Below are positions 43,015-52,023 of a DNA stretch of 64,000 nt, piece after piece. The position numbers were made by a program, and so were the translations under genes. The notes under the pieces were generated by a model. The model searched no databases. It was not told the DNA's origin and worked only from the letters and a program-made list of their open reading frames with translations. Source of the DNA: Microbacterium arabinogalactanolyticum (GTDB lineage Bacteria > Actinomycetota > Actinomycetes > Actinomycetales > Microbacteriaceae); NCBI RefSeq assembly GCF_030268005.1, contig NZ_BRZC01000004.1, positions 1,064,885-1,128,884 of the forward strand, read 5' to 3'. How positions within the stretch are numbered: the first letter of the stretch is position 1; each line of letters begins with the position of its first letter.

Positions 43015-43041
43015 CGCATGGTGGCTCAGCGCCACCATGCG
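43015..43041. terminator. bidirectional terminator, stem 2
   Basis: CGCATGGTGGC (43015-43025) pairs with GCCACCATGCG (43031-43041) around TCAGC. It repeats the TGGTGGCTC of stem 1, so the two hairpins can also pair with each other. Confidence 0.75.
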
Positions 43042-43045
43042 GGGT

Positions 43046-43561
43046 TCAGATGCAGGCGCAGTCCGGCGGGGTGCCCGTGATCGCGATGTCGCCCGACACG
43101 ATCGGGTTGCCGTCGTGGTCGTGGTCGCTGCCGTCCGAGGCGTGACCCCACCCCGCCGCGAACGCAATCGTTCCGGTGGCGTTGGCGCTGTTCGTGGATC
43201 GCGCGAGGAAGTACCCGTTGAAAGTGGCACCCGGCGCGATCTCCCAGGGAAGCGGCGGAACCGGAGCGGCGGTCAGAGGAATGCCCGTGGTGTTCTTGGT
43301 CAGCGTGAGCGACGTGATCCACACCGTCTTGTTCGATCCGTTGTAGATCGACACAGGTACGGCGTAACCGAACTTGAATGTCGCGCAACTGCCACCGGGC
43401 GACTTGCACGCAGTGCCGACCGTGATCGTCGGCTTGGTGCCCGATGCGGCGAAGGCCGGGATCGGTGCGGCGACGGCGATCGCAGGCACAGCCCACGCCA
43501 TCGCCTTCGTGACGGTGCGACGACTGACGCCGTCGCCAGCGGTCTTCGTGTTCTCGCTCAT
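43046..43561 (-). CDS. exported protein 2 with Tat-like leader (SRRTVTKAMAW)
   Basis: A 171-residue protein: MSENTKTAGDGVSRRTVTKA, AMAWAVPAIAVAAPIPAFAA, then a mature beta-rich part (VSIYNGSNKTVWITSLTLTK, WEIAPGATFNGYFLARSTNS) with two cysteines near the front (ACKSPGGSC) and CAC at the very end (PPDCACI). The ATG at 43561 has GGGG at 9 nt; an in-frame TTG at 43576 is less likely. No known domain was recognised. It is one of three related leaders in the window, each next to export or polymerisation genes, here divergent from an ABC exporter. Confidence 0.75.
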   Translation of the reverse strand: MSENTKTAGDGVSRRTVTKAMAWAVPAIAVAAPIPAFAASGTKPTITVGTACKSPGGSCATFKFGYAVPVSIYNGSNKTVWITSLTLTKNTTGIPLTAAPVPPLPWEIAPGATFNGYFLARSTNSANATGTIAFAAGWGHASDGSDHDHDGNPIVSGDIAITGTPPDCACI

Positions 43562-43564
43562 GAG

Positions 43565-43580
43565 AGCATTCCCCAATGCT
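43565..43580 (-). promoter_or_regulatory. hairpin presenting the Shine-Dalgarno of exported protein 2 in its loop
   Basis: On the minus strand AGCATT-GGGG-AATGCT: a perfect 6-bp stem whose GGGG loop is the ribosome site of the ATG at 43561. Confidence 0.45.
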
Positions 43581-43636
43581 TATCGCCCCGGCGCGACTCC
43601 CCCATAGAGCCGCTGTACCGACGGGCATTGCCGCCA

Positions 43637-43664
43637 ATGATAGTCGAATCGCGTCAGATGTGAA
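43637..43664 (-). promoter_or_regulatory. promoter of exported protein 2
   Basis: On the minus strand TTCACA (43664-43659), 16 bp, TATCAT (43642-43637); 5 of 6 matches in the -35 box. Confidence 0.5.
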
Positions 43665-43724
43665 AGACACCGATATTCCGATCCGTCCGCGTCCTCCGTC
43701 GGGCTCGATCCGCGGCCGCGATGC

Positions 43725-43730
43725 TAGATT
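43725..43730 (+). promoter_or_regulatory. possible -10 box of the ABC exporter gene
   Basis: TAGATT about 43 nt before the predicted transcription-to-start interval ends at the ATG at 43780; no clear -35. Confidence 0.35.
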
Positions 43731-43779
43731 TCTCGGGACGCCGGGAGGCGACCGGGACCGTCGAGGGGACAGTGGGCAG

Positions 43780-45579
43780 ATGACGCGTCAGACGAGGATG
43801 TCGCGGCTGCGCCTGCTCCTGGAGGCCACCGGGGCCGCGCCCGCCCGATGGGTCGCGACCACCGTGCTGGTCTCGCTGGTGCTTGCGGGCCTCGACATGG
43901 TGGGGGTGCTGTCGATGCTCCCCCTCATGCAGCTGATCACCTCGGGAAAGACCGACGGCGCCTTCCTGACCTGGATCTCGACGACGATCGGGACCACGGA
44001 TGTGAGCGTGCTGCTCCCCGTCATCGCCGGCCTGGTGCTGATCGCCTTCCTGGTCAAGAGCGTCGGCGCGCTGATGTTCCGGTGGTGGCTTCTCGGGCGC
44101 ACCACGCGCGTGTCCGCGTTGGCATCGACCGCGCTGATGCGCCGCTACGTGCTCGCGCCGTACGGCTCGCACCGCAAACGGGCATCCAGCGAGATCTACC
44201 GCAACGTCAACGACGCGACCAACCAGGCTGCCAGCGTGCTGCTCGCGCAGGTGAGCCTGGCGACGGATGTCGTGACGATGGCCGCCCTGGTGCTGGTGCT
44301 CGCATGGACGTCGCCGCTGGCGATGGCGCTCGCCGCAGTCGTGTTCGGCACGATCGTCTTCGGCATTCAGCAGATCCTGCGACACAGGCAGGTCGCCCTC
44401 GGCGAGGAGCTCGCGAGCTCGTCGCTCGATGCCTGGCAGTCCTTGATGCCTGGCATCGAGGGCTTCCGCGAGACGCGTCTGACCGCGAGCTCCGAGCTGT
44501 TCGTCGGTCGTTTCCGCCAGGCCCGTCTTCGCGGTGCCCGCACGCAGCAGACCATGGGGATCCTCAGCGACATCCCCCGCTACATGCTCGAGATCGCGTT
44601 CATCGTCTCCATCGCGGGCATCGCCGCGGTGCTCAGCATGACCGGCGCCGGCAGTCAGATCCTTCCCGTGCTGGGCGTCTTCGCCGCAGCATCAGTGCGT
44701 CTGCTCCCGACCCTCACCCGCGTGACAGCGAACGTCGCGACGACGCGCAGCGGCGATGCAGGCCTCCGGATCCTCGTCGAAGCGCTGGACGAACTGGCCT
44801 CCGAGGGGCAGCACGACGATGCTCCTTCGGCCGTGACACCGCCCACGGGAGACATCGTGGTGCACGACGTCTCGTTCCGCTTCCCGGACTCGACCGAGAA
44901 CGTCCTGGACCACGTGAACGTGACGGTGACGGAGAATCGCACCACCGCGTTCGTCGGAGCGAGTGGTGCGGGTAAGTCCACGCTGCTGGATCTGCTCCTG
45001 GGTCTGCTCTCCCCCACCGCGGGTGAGATCCTCTGTGGCGACCAGGTGATCGATCATGACCTGGCGGCCTGGCATGCCGGACTCGGTGTGGTGCCTCAGG
45101 ATGTGTTCGTCTCCAACACCACGCTGCTCGAGAACATCGCCTTCGGTCTCACGCGGGAGTCCATAGATGTCGAGCGCGTCCGAGAGGTCGTGCGGCTCGC
45201 GCTTCTCAATGATCTGGTCGCTCAGCTCCCGGATGGACTCGACACGGTGCTCGGTGATCGCGGGACCAGGCTCTCGGGTGGCCAACGGCAGAGGGTCGGG
45301 CTCGCCCGTGCGCTCTACCGGCGCCCCAACGTCCTCGTGCTGGATGAGGCGACGTCGGCCCTCGACAACGCCACCGAGTACGAGATCGCGCAGACGCTCA
45401 GGCATCTGCAGGGCTCGATGACCATCATCATCGTGGCGCACCGACTGTCGACTGTGCGTCACGTCGACCAGCTGGTGTTCCTGCGTCACGGTGAAGTCGC
45501 TTCGGCAGGGACCTTCGACGAGGTTCGCGATCAGAATGCCGAGTTCGCCCGCCTCGTCGAGCTGGGCTCGCTGGACTGA
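43780..45579 (+). CDS. ABC exporter, fused permease and ATPase (PglK/MsbA type)
   Basis: A 599-residue half-transporter. Six helices in the first 310 residues (WVATTVLVSLVLAGLDMVGV, LLPVIAGLVLIAFLVKSVGA), then the ATPase: Walker A TAFVGASGAGKSTLLDLLLG, Q-loop LGVVPQDVFVSNTTLLENIA, signature RLSGGQRQRVGLARALYRR, Walker B NVLVLDEATSALD, and H-loop IIVAHRLSTVRHVDQLVFL. It works as a dimer. In this setting flipping of lipid-linked oligosaccharide or export of a glycan or peptide are both plausible. The ATG at 43780 is preferred; an ATG six codons later is possible. The frame is open upstream to 43576 but that part is not protein-like. Confidence 0.92.
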   Translation: MTRQTRMSRLRLLLEATGAAPARWVATTVLVSLVLAGLDMVGVLSMLPLMQLITSGKTDGAFLTWISTTIGTTDVSVLLPVIAGLVLIAFLVKSVGALMFRWWLLGRTTRVSALASTALMRRYVLAPYGSHRKRASSEIYRNVNDATNQAASVLLAQVSLATDVVTMAALVLVLAWTSPLAMALAAVVFGTIVFGIQQILRHRQVALGEELASSSLDAWQSLMPGIEGFRETRLTASSELFVGRFRQARLRGARTQQTMGILSDIPRYMLEIAFIVSIAGIAAVLSMTGAGSQILPVLGVFAAASVRLLPTLTRVTANVATTRSGDAGLRILVEALDELASEGQHDDAPSAVTPPTGDIVVHDVSFRFPDSTENVLDHVNVTVTENRTTAFVGASGAGKSTLLDLLLGLLSPTAGEILCGDQVIDHDLAAWHAGLGVVPQDVFVSNTTLLENIAFGLTRESIDVERVREVVRLALLNDLVAQLPDGLDTVLGDRGTRLSGGQRQRVGLARALYRRPNVLVLDEATSALDNATEYEIAQTLRHLQGSMTIIIVAHRLSTVRHVDQLVFLRHGEVASAGTFDEVRDQNAEFARLVELGSLD

Positions 45580-45598
45580 CCGCGGCGCGTGCGCCAAC

Positions 45599-45604
45599 TA
45601 GGCT
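45599..45604 (+). promoter_or_regulatory. leaderless -10 box for the GT2 gene
   Basis: TAGGCT followed by 7 nt and the ATG at 45612, 20 bp after the ABC exporter stop. Confidence 0.5.
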
Positions 45605-45611
45605 GAGCGGC

Positions 45612-46571
45612 ATGCCCGCACCTGAACTGACCGTGTGCATCGTCACCTACGAGCGCTCGGCATTTCTGGAGCGCTGCCTCGCCTCGCTCGCCGAGCACGC
45701 CGGGGACGTGGAGGTGGTCGTGGTGGATGCTTCGCGGAGCGAGGACTCCGCCGCGGCGGAGCGAGCGTTCCCTGGCGCGCGGTACGTGCACCGCCCCGAG
45801 CTGGCCGGCTGGATGACGCGCTCCCGAAATGAGGCGCTGCTGCATGCACGGGGCGAGATCATCGCATTCCTTGATGACGATGTGGTGGTCTCGGCGGGGT
45901 GGCGGCGGGGGCTGCTCGACGCGTTCGCCTCGGATCGGCATCCGGATGCCGTCGCGGGCCGCACGCGCAACCTTCAGCCGGGCGAGGAGGCGTACGACCT
46001 TCCGATCGGGAGACTGCGCGACGACGGCACGCTCACTGCCGGGTTCGCTGCGCTCCGTGACGGCCTGGAAGACGTGGATCACGGCATCGGGGCGAACATG
46101 TCGTTCCGCCGGGAGATCCTCGCCCGCCTGGGCGGGTTCCGTGACGACTACCCGGGCACGGCCATGCGCGAGGACACCGACATGTTCCTCCGCGTGAAGC
46201 GCATCGGCGGGCGGACCGTGTTCGCCCCCGACGCCTCGGTGGACCACCTCCCAGCCCCGCATGTGAAGGGACGCCGCTTCGACACCCGCTACAAGCTGTA
46301 CGGTCGTCGCAATCACATGGTGATGCTCGCGAGGTATGCCGGCCGTCGTTCGACCATGCTGCGCCGCTGGGTCGCGAGTGATCTGCGGGCGATCGAAAGG
46401 GCCGGCGGCGCGGTCCGGCGGATGCAGCGGTTCGGCGTCTCCGTGCTGGGGCTCACCTGGGGCGCGATCGCGACTCTGCGCCAGGCGACGGCGGCGCCGT
46501 TGCCGCCCGAGAGACGGGATGCCGCAGCGGAGCGCATCCGCGCGGCGCTGACGGCGAAGGAGCGCCGGTGA
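45612..46571 (+). CDS. glycosyltransferase family 2
   Basis: A 319-residue GT-A fold enzyme: LTVCIVTYERSAFLERCLAS and VVVVDASRSEDSAAAERAFP at the donor site, SRNEALLHARGEIIAFLDDD with the metal-binding D-D-D, and GIGANMSFRREILARLGGFR, DDYPGTAMREDTDMFLRVKR (E-D-T-D base region). It likely adds one sugar, with inversion, on the cytosolic face. The C-terminus has basic helices that may touch the membrane. The next gene overlaps it by GTGA. Confidence 0.92.
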   Translation: MPAPELTVCIVTYERSAFLERCLASLAEHAGDVEVVVVDASRSEDSAAAERAFPGARYVHRPELAGWMTRSRNEALLHARGEIIAFLDDDVVVSAGWRRGLLDAFASDRHPDAVAGRTRNLQPGEEAYDLPIGRLRDDGTLTAGFAALRDGLEDVDHGIGANMSFRREILARLGGFRDDYPGTAMREDTDMFLRVKRIGGRTVFAPDASVDHLPAPHVKGRRFDTRYKLYGRRNHMVMLARYAGRRSTMLRRWVASDLRAIERAGGAVRRMQRFGVSVLGLTWGAIATLRQATAAPLPPERRDAAAERIRAALTAKERR

Positions 46572-47629
46572 CCGGCCCCCGGCTGTCGATCGCCACGATC
46601 GCCACCGACGCGCCGATGGGCGCGCAGGCGTACGAGAGGCAGATCGTCACCCGCGCGGGAGACGCGCTGGAAGCGGTCGACGAGGAGACCTGGCGCACCC
46701 GCAGGCTGGTCGTCCGCTCGTTGCGCTCCACTCTGCCGGGATCGCGGCGGCTGCCGATGCGGTTTCTCGCCCGGGCATCCGCGGCGGTTCGCCGTGAAGC
46801 CGGACGGATCCTGTTCGCCGGCGACACGGTCTCTCACCGGATGGGATTGGAACTGCCGCCTGCGCCGCACGGCGATGTGGTGACGCTGCACGATGTGGTC
46901 GCCTGGCGCTTCCCCGATGAGTCCTCGCCCGTGGGCGCGGCCATCGATGAACTCCGTCGTGCGGATGCCGTCATCTGCGTCTCCGAGTTCAGCGCCCGCG
47001 AGGCGGTCGATCTCCTGGGCATCCCGCAGCCGCACGTCGTGCACAACGGAGTCGACGACCGCTACTTCGACGCGACGCCCCTCGACCATGCCGCGCTGGG
47101 TCGGCTCGGATTGCGGTCGCCGTTCGTCCTGCACGCGGGTGGTGCGGCAGCGCGCAAGAACCTGGAGGGGCTCGCGTCGGCGTGGCCACTCGTCCGTGCG
47201 GAGCGGCCCGAGCTGACGCTCGCACTCGCGGGCCCGGAGCATCCACGCCGCACCGCGCTGTTCGAGGGGATGCCGGGAGTGCTCCTCCTGGGCCGGCTGC
47301 CAGATGCGGTCATGCCGGGTCTGGTCGCGGCGGCGGACGCCGTGGTGGTTCCGTCCCTGTACGAGGGCTTCGGGCTGCCGGTCCTGGAGGCGATGGCGGC
47401 AGGGGCGCCGGCCGTCGTGGCGAACACGAGCAGCCTTCCCGAGGTGGCGGCGGGGCATGGATTCCTGGTCGAACCGGACGCCGCGGCCCTCGCTGCGGGG
47501 ATGATCGAGGCGACCTCCGACGATCCGGCCCTTCCCGCTCTGCTGCGCGACGCACGCGCGCATGCGGCGCGCTTCACCTGGGAGCGCAGCGCCCGCGAGC
47601 ACGCGCGTGTCTGGGCCTCCCTTCGCTGA
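46568..47629 (+). CDS. glycosyltransferase family 4
   Basis: 353 residues from the GTG at 46568. LPPAPHGDVVTLHDVVAWRF, CVSEFSAREAVDLLGIPQPH and VVHNGVDDRYFD are typical of GT4 enzymes of the mannosyl/rhamnosyl group; FVLHAGGAAARKNLEGLASA opens the donor half and VPSLYEGFGLPVLEAMAAGA is the E-x7-E motif. Coupled with the GT2 gene upstream. It meets the next glycosyltransferase tail to tail with a 21-bp gap and no clear terminator. Confidence 0.92.
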   Translation: MTGPRLSIATIATDAPMGAQAYERQIVTRAGDALEAVDEETWRTRRLVVRSLRSTLPGSRRLPMRFLARASAAVRREAGRILFAGDTVSHRMGLELPPAPHGDVVTLHDVVAWRFPDESSPVGAAIDELRRADAVICVSEFSAREAVDLLGIPQPHVVHNGVDDRYFDATPLDHAALGRLGLRSPFVLHAGGAAARKNLEGLASAWPLVRAERPELTLALAGPEHPRRTALFEGMPGVLLLGRLPDAVMPGLVAAADAVVVPSLYEGFGLPVLEAMAAGAPAVVANTSSLPEVAAGHGFLVEPDAAALAAGMIEATSDDPALPALLRDARAHAARFTWERSAREHARVWASLR

Positions 47630-47650
47630 CGCCCCGGTGGAAGGGAGCGG

Positions 47651-48787
47651 TCAGCGCACGATGGCCCGAAGCACCATGTCGTAGAGCAGCGCCACGCGCG
47701 GCCAGCTGAACGCCTTCACCCGGTCCAGGCCCGCCTCAGCGAGTCTGTCGCGCAGCGGGGGATCCGACAGCATCCGCCGCAGGGCGTCCGTCAGCGCCGC
47801 GGTGTCCTCCGGATCGACCAGCAGCCCGTCCTCCCCGTCCCTGATGAACTCGGCCGCTCCCCCGCGGCTGGTCATCACCAGGGGCGCGCCGCCGCGCCAG
47901 GCCTCGAGCGCGACGATTCCGAACGACTCCGAACGGCTGGGGACGACCACGGCCGTCGCCGCCGCGATCCGCTCCGCCACCCCCGCCGCGTCGCGCTCGC
48001 CCAGCAGGCGCACGCGATCATCCAGGCCGAGCGCACTGATCTGCTGCTGCAGCGCATCGCGCTCCGGCCCGTCGCCGACGATCTCCAGCCGGCCCTGCTC
48101 CAGCGCGGCGAACGCGTCGATGAGCAGGTCGAAGCCCTTCATCCGCCCGAGCCGCCCGACCGCGACGAGCAGATCCTGCTCGCGCGCGGGCGCGTCGAAC
48201 GACGGCATCCGGCCCACGCCGTTGGGGATGATCGTGCCCTCACCGGCGCCGAAGCGTGCGGTGAGGTCCTCGAGCACGTAACGGCTGGGGGCGGCGTGGG
48301 CGGACGAGGCGGCCAGTGCCGCGCGTAGCGAGTCCCGCAGCAGCCGTGATCGTGCGAACGCGCCGTTGTCGTCGCCCAGCGTCTCGCCGTGCGAGACCAC
48401 CATCAGGGGGATGCCGGTGGCACGGTGCAGTCGCAGCGCGTACACGCCGTTGGGACCGAAGCACTGCACGACAAGCGCATCGGGGCGGAACTCCCGTGCG
48501 GCCGTGCGCCACTGGCGCCAGGCCGCGGGAGCCACAAGCGCGTAACGGAGCAGAGCCGCTGCGGTCCGCGCGGGCAGCGGTGTGGGCAGGTAGCGCACCG
48601 GAGGTGTCTGGAGAGCGGATGCGGCCGGGCGCCGCCCCCGGTCGACGGACCAGACCTCGACCTCGTGCCCCTGCGATCGCAGTGCGCGCGAGACCTGCGC
48701 CACGTGCTCCTCGACGCCGCCGACGTGCGGGGCGTACGACGAGGCGATCAGTGCGATGCGCAGTCGCCGGTGGCCGTCAGCGGCCAC
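47651..48787 (-). CDS. glycosyltransferase family 4
   Basis: 378 residues from the GTG at 48787. LRIALIASSYAPHVGGVEEH at the front (with the G-G-x-E motif), LVVSHGETLGDDNGAF, LVAVGRLGRMKGFDLLIDAF, and VPSRSESFGIVALEAWRGGA in the donor half. The start overlaps the end of the BY-kinase 2 gene by 11 bp, so it is the last gene of the minus-strand unit Wzy - BY-kinase 2 - glycosyltransferase. Probable cytosolic, peripheral membrane enzyme of repeat-unit assembly. Confidence 0.92.
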   Translation of the reverse strand: MAADGHRRLRIALIASSYAPHVGGVEEHVAQVSRALRSQGHEVEVWSVDRGRRPAASALQTPPVRYLPTPLPARTAAALLRYALVAPAAWRQWRTAAREFRPDALVVQCFGPNGVYALRLHRATGIPLMVVSHGETLGDDNGAFARSRLLRDSLRAALAASSAHAAPSRYVLEDLTARFGAGEGTIIPNGVGRMPSFDAPAREQDLLVAVGRLGRMKGFDLLIDAFAALEQGRLEIVGDGPERDALQQQISALGLDDRVRLLGERDAAGVAERIAAATAVVVPSRSESFGIVALEAWRGGAPLVMTSRGGAAEFIRDGEDGLLVDPEDTAALTDALRRMLSDPPLRDRLAEAGLDRVKAFSWPRVALLYDMVLRAIVR

Positions 48788-50345
48788 TGTCGTCAGCCGG
48801 CGTCCTGCCGAACAGCTCGGTCATGACGTCCTCGTCCGTGCTCTTCCGGACGCCACGACGGCGACCCGGTTCGGGCGCGGTCGCGATGTCGGCGGATGCC
48901 GCAGGAGTCGCGGCCGGCGTGTTCTCGCCACGCGAGGCGGCAGCATCCGAGCTCCGCGGCTGCTTGGCGTCGTAGGCGTAGGCGCCGTAGGCTCCGGCGT
49001 TGGGCACGGCCACGCGGTTCAGCACGACGCCGAGCACGTGGCCGTGGATCTTCTCCAGCACGGCGACCGCGTCGTCGACGGTGTCGTAGCTGGTGTGCCC
49101 CGCGGACACGACGATGAGGGCGCCGTCTGCGGCCCGCGTGAGCACGGCGCCGTCGGTGACGGCGAGCAGCGGAGGCGCGTCGATGATCACGATCGCATGC
49201 TTCGCCAGGTCCGCCAGCAGCTTGTGCATCCGCTCCGACCCCGCCAGCTCGCTGGGGTTCGGCGGGAGGGTTCCGGCCGGCAGCACGAGCAGGTTCGGCA
49301 CGCCCCGCACGCGGCGCAGGGCATCCGTGATCTCCAGCCGCCCGGCGAGCACGTCGGTGAGGCCCACCGAGCCGTCGACTCCGGTGCTCTCCGCCACGGT
49401 GGGACGACGCAGGTCGCCGTCCACGAGGATCACGTGGGCGCCGTTGGCCGCCAGCGTGCCGGCGAGGTTTGCCGCGACGGTCGACTTGCCCTCACCCGGC
49501 AGCGCGCTGGTGACGACGATGCGGCGCGGAGGGTTGTCGACGTTCATGAACTGAAGGTTGGTGCGCAGCATCCGCAGCGACTCGCGTACGGCGAAGTCCG
49601 CACGCTGCGCTTTGGCGTCCTCGGCGACGTCGCCAGGCCGGTACAGACGGTGTCCGTCGGCGAGAGAGCCGACGTCGGGCAGGGTGCCGGCGACGGGGAT
49701 GTGCAGTCGCTGCTCCACGTCGGCCGCGGTGCGCAGCCGGCGATCGGCCATCGCGCGCACCAGCGCGAAGGCGACGCCGCCGCCCAGGCCCAGCACGATG
49801 CCGACGATCATGGCGAGCCTGGTGTCGGGGAAGACGGGAGAGGACGGCAGGGATGCCGATTCGCCGAGCTTGATGGTCAGCTCAGCGCTCTCGGGGTTGC
49901 CGTCGCCCTCGACGCGATCGATCTCCGCGGCGAGCGCAGTGACCCACGCCGACGCGATGTCGCGGGCGGCCTCCGGCGTCGCCGCGCGCGCGGAGATCTT
50001 GAGGATCGCCGTGCCCTGCGGATTCTCCACGGTGATCAGTTGGGCCAGCGCCTCGGGCGACAGCTTCGAGCCGATCTCCTCGCCGGCGCGCTCGGCCACG
50101 GAGCGCCAGGTGGCCATGTCGAGGTACGTCGGCACCTTCGCCTTGGCGAGCCCGTCGACCTGACCGGGAGAGAACGTGGAGGTGTCGAACTTGGTGCCCG
50201 CGGTGATGTACCCGCTGGCATCAGCCTGGTAGACCGGGCTCTGCAGCTTGGCCCAGCCGAAGCCCACCCCCGCGCCGACCGCGATCATCAGCAGTATCGC
50301 CAGCCAGTAGCGGCGGAACGCGTTGCCGTAGTCGCGAAGCCTCAT
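48777..50345 (-). CDS. polysaccharide co-polymerase / BY-type tyrosine kinase 2
   Basis: A 522-residue Wzc-like protein, paralogous to 28314-29834. MRLRDYGNAFRRYWLAILLM at the N-terminus, an outside Wzz domain, a second helix (RLAMIVGIVLGLGGGVAFAL), then Walker A TSALPGEGKSTVAANLAGTL, Walker A' VILVDGDLRRPT and Walker B VIIDAPPLLAVTD. The tail has a short tyrosine cluster YGAYAYDAK (about 453-461) and then a Ser/Ala/Pro-rich end, weaker than in kinase 1. GAGGGG precedes the ATG at 50345. It follows the polymerase gene by 25 bp. The two kinases probably serve different chains or stages. Confidence 0.94.
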   Translation of the reverse strand: MRLRDYGNAFRRYWLAILLMIAVGAGVGFGWAKLQSPVYQADASGYITAGTKFDTSTFSPGQVDGLAKAKVPTYLDMATWRSVAERAGEEIGSKLSPEALAQLITVENPQGTAILKISARAATPEAARDIASAWVTALAAEIDRVEGDGNPESAELTIKLGESASLPSSPVFPDTRLAMIVGIVLGLGGGVAFALVRAMADRRLRTAADVEQRLHIPVAGTLPDVGSLADGHRLYRPGDVAEDAKAQRADFAVRESLRMLRTNLQFMNVDNPPRRIVVTSALPGEGKSTVAANLAGTLAANGAHVILVDGDLRRPTVAESTGVDGSVGLTDVLAGRLEITDALRRVRGVPNLLVLPAGTLPPNPSELAGSERMHKLLADLAKHAIVIIDAPPLLAVTDGAVLTRAADGALIVVSAGHTSYDTVDDAVAVLEKIHGHVLGVVLNRVAVPNAGAYGAYAYDAKQPRSSDAAASRGENTPAATPAASADIATAPEPGRRRGVRKSTDEDVMTELFGRTPADDSGR

Positions 50346-50370
50346 CCCCGCACCCCTCTGTCTCGCTCGA

Positions 50371-51774
50371 TCATATGTGCTGGGCCCTTCGTACGCCCGA
50401 TCTGACCAGCACCCGCTCGGGCAGGTCGAGATCGCGGTCTCGTCGGCTCTTCTTCTCCCGTATCTCCCAGAACGGCTGGGTGGGGTCGTGCTCGTGGGCG
50501 AGGGCCTGCGCGCCCAGGCAGATGCCCGCGACGAAGAACGGGACCGACACCTGCGCGGCGACCCAGAAGAGGTCGAACTGCGCCTGCGCGATGCGCGCGA
50601 AGACGAGGCCGAAGGCCAGCATCCCGAACCTCGGCGCCACACGCCACAGCGCGATCAGCATCACCGCCCACATCGCGATGAAACCGATCAGGCCGACGAT
50701 CCCTGTCGAGGCGAGCACCTCGACCTCGGCCTGCGGGGGCTGGAAGTTCGCCCCCGGCTGCACGTACCAGTACCGCAGCCCGTGTCCGAAGACGGGCGAG
50801 TGCTTCCAGAACGCGTATACCTCGCGCAGCCAGTCGACCCGCTGGTAGAAGGAGTTGAACCGGTTCTGCGAGTCGATCTGTTCGAACACGCTCTGCACGA
50901 CCAGGAAGATGCCGGGGACGGCGAGCACGATGATGAGCACGATGTGCTTCGCGGCGCCTCGTCGCAACGTGTGCACGAGCAGCGCGAGAGCCAGTCCGAT
51001 ACCGGCCTGCCTGGACTGCGTCAGCAGCAGAGCGAGCAGGAAGACGACGAACGCTCCGCGGGCCCAACGGCGGTCGATGCGGGCCCAGTCGGGGTTCACG
51101 TAGGCGATGAAGGCGGCGAAGCCGAGCATGCCGCCGGCGAAGTTCTTGTGCATCGGCCACGGCCAGATGGGGTAGACGGCGCCGAACTCCCCGTGCAGGG
51201 CGTGTCCGATCGCGGTACCGAAGGTGCCCGCCGCGATCACACCGGTCGCGCCCAGGATGAGGATGAAAGCCAGGCGCGCGCGGCCGGCCCGACCGATCAC
51301 CCATCCCACGATCAGCGCGCCCGAGACCAGCAGCCAGGCGTGCACCCACTCGACGGTGTTCTGCACATAGGGGTTGACGATCACCGTGAGCAGGGAGGCG
51401 AATTGGTAGCCGAGGTTCGCCCAGAGCATCACGCGCATCGGCGGGCTGTAGGTGTGCTTTCCGAGCAGCACGGCGGCGCCGAGAGCCGCGGCGAGCGCCG
51501 CGTCGGAGACGGTGAGGTCCGCGCCGCCAAGTCCGAGGCGCTCGGTGACGAGCAGTGCGGGCGTCGCCATCAGGGCGATGGCGAGGGGCTCGGATGCCGT
51601 GAGCACGACGCCCACCGTGAGCGCGGCGACGACGGATGCTGCGACAGCGCCGTTCGGGATACCGCGGTCGAGCAGCAGGTAGACGGCGAACACGACTCCG
51701 AGCGCGAAAAGGCACCAGCGCCAGGCATCCGCCCAGAACTCACCCAACCGCGACCTCACGGTCCCCGTCCCCAT
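50371..51774 (-). CDS. wzy: O-antigen ligase/polymerase-like membrane protein (Wzy) 1
   Basis: 467 residues with about 11-12 hydrophobic helices (WCLFALGVVFAVYLLLDRGI, ALTVGVVLTASEPLAIALMA, GFIAMWAVMLIALW). The large outside loop reads LREVYAFWKHSPVFGHGLRY then WYVQPGANFQPPQAEVEVLA, similar to the Wzy_C loop with its conserved G-x-G-x-x-x-Y. It is followed by the BY-kinase/Wzz gene, the usual partner. The ATG at 51774 was chosen because GATACT lies 6 nt before it; a GTG at 51792 would place the start inside that box. Polymerase and ligase cannot be told apart by sequence. Confidence 0.85.
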   Translation of the reverse strand: MGTGTVRSRLGEFWADAWRWCLFALGVVFAVYLLLDRGIPNGAVAASVVAALTVGVVLTASEPLAIALMATPALLVTERLGLGGADLTVSDAALAAALGAAVLLGKHTYSPPMRVMLWANLGYQFASLLTVIVNPYVQNTVEWVHAWLLVSGALIVGWVIGRAGRARLAFILILGATGVIAAGTFGTAIGHALHGEFGAVYPIWPWPMHKNFAGGMLGFAAFIAYVNPDWARIDRRWARGAFVVFLLALLLTQSRQAGIGLALALLVHTLRRGAAKHIVLIIVLAVPGIFLVVQSVFEQIDSQNRFNSFYQRVDWLREVYAFWKHSPVFGHGLRYWYVQPGANFQPPQAEVEVLASTGIVGLIGFIAMWAVMLIALWRVAPRFGMLAFGLVFARIAQAQFDLFWVAAQVSVPFFVAGICLGAQALAHEHDPTQPFWEIREKKSRRDRDLDLPERVLVRSGVRRAQHI

Positions 51775-51780
51775 CAGGCA

Positions 51781-51786
51781 AGTATC
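51781..51786 (-). promoter_or_regulatory. leaderless -10 box for wzy 1
   Basis: GATACT on the minus strand, 6 nt before the ATG at 51774. Confidence 0.45.
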
Positions 51787-51802
51787 CCCCACCTTGCGGT
51801 TC

Positions 51803-51825
51803 GGGTGTCCGAGCCTCTCGAAGCG
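51803..51825. repeat. second copy of the GAGC-(C/T)-x-x-TCGAAGCG intergenic repeat
   Basis: 18 of 23 positions match 10627-10649; it ends in CTCGAAGCG. It lies just upstream of the wzy 1 promoter. Confidence 0.35.
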
Positions 51826-51925
51826 CCTCGGCGATCGTTTTCCGTCGCTCTTCGATCAGTCAGCGACACGGCCAGGTTCACTATGCGACATCTCCGCCAT
51901 TGTCAGAACTGTCATCTGGCATCGG

Positions 51926-51980
51926 CCGCTCCCCCGAGTGGCACGGCGAGTTGACATCTCGCCGCTCCCCCGGGCGGCAC
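51926..51980. repeat. 19-bp imperfect direct repeat in the leader of exported protein 3
   Basis: CCGCTCCCCCGAGTGGCAC (51926-51944) and CCGCTCCCCCGGGCGGCAC (51962-51980) differ at two positions, start to start 36 bp. TTGACA lies between them at 51951-51956. Possible paired binding sites for a regulator. Confidence 0.5.
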
Positions 51981-52023
51981 TGCTCTTCTTCACAGCGCCT
52001 TGCGTACGAATTCCAGGAGAAAC

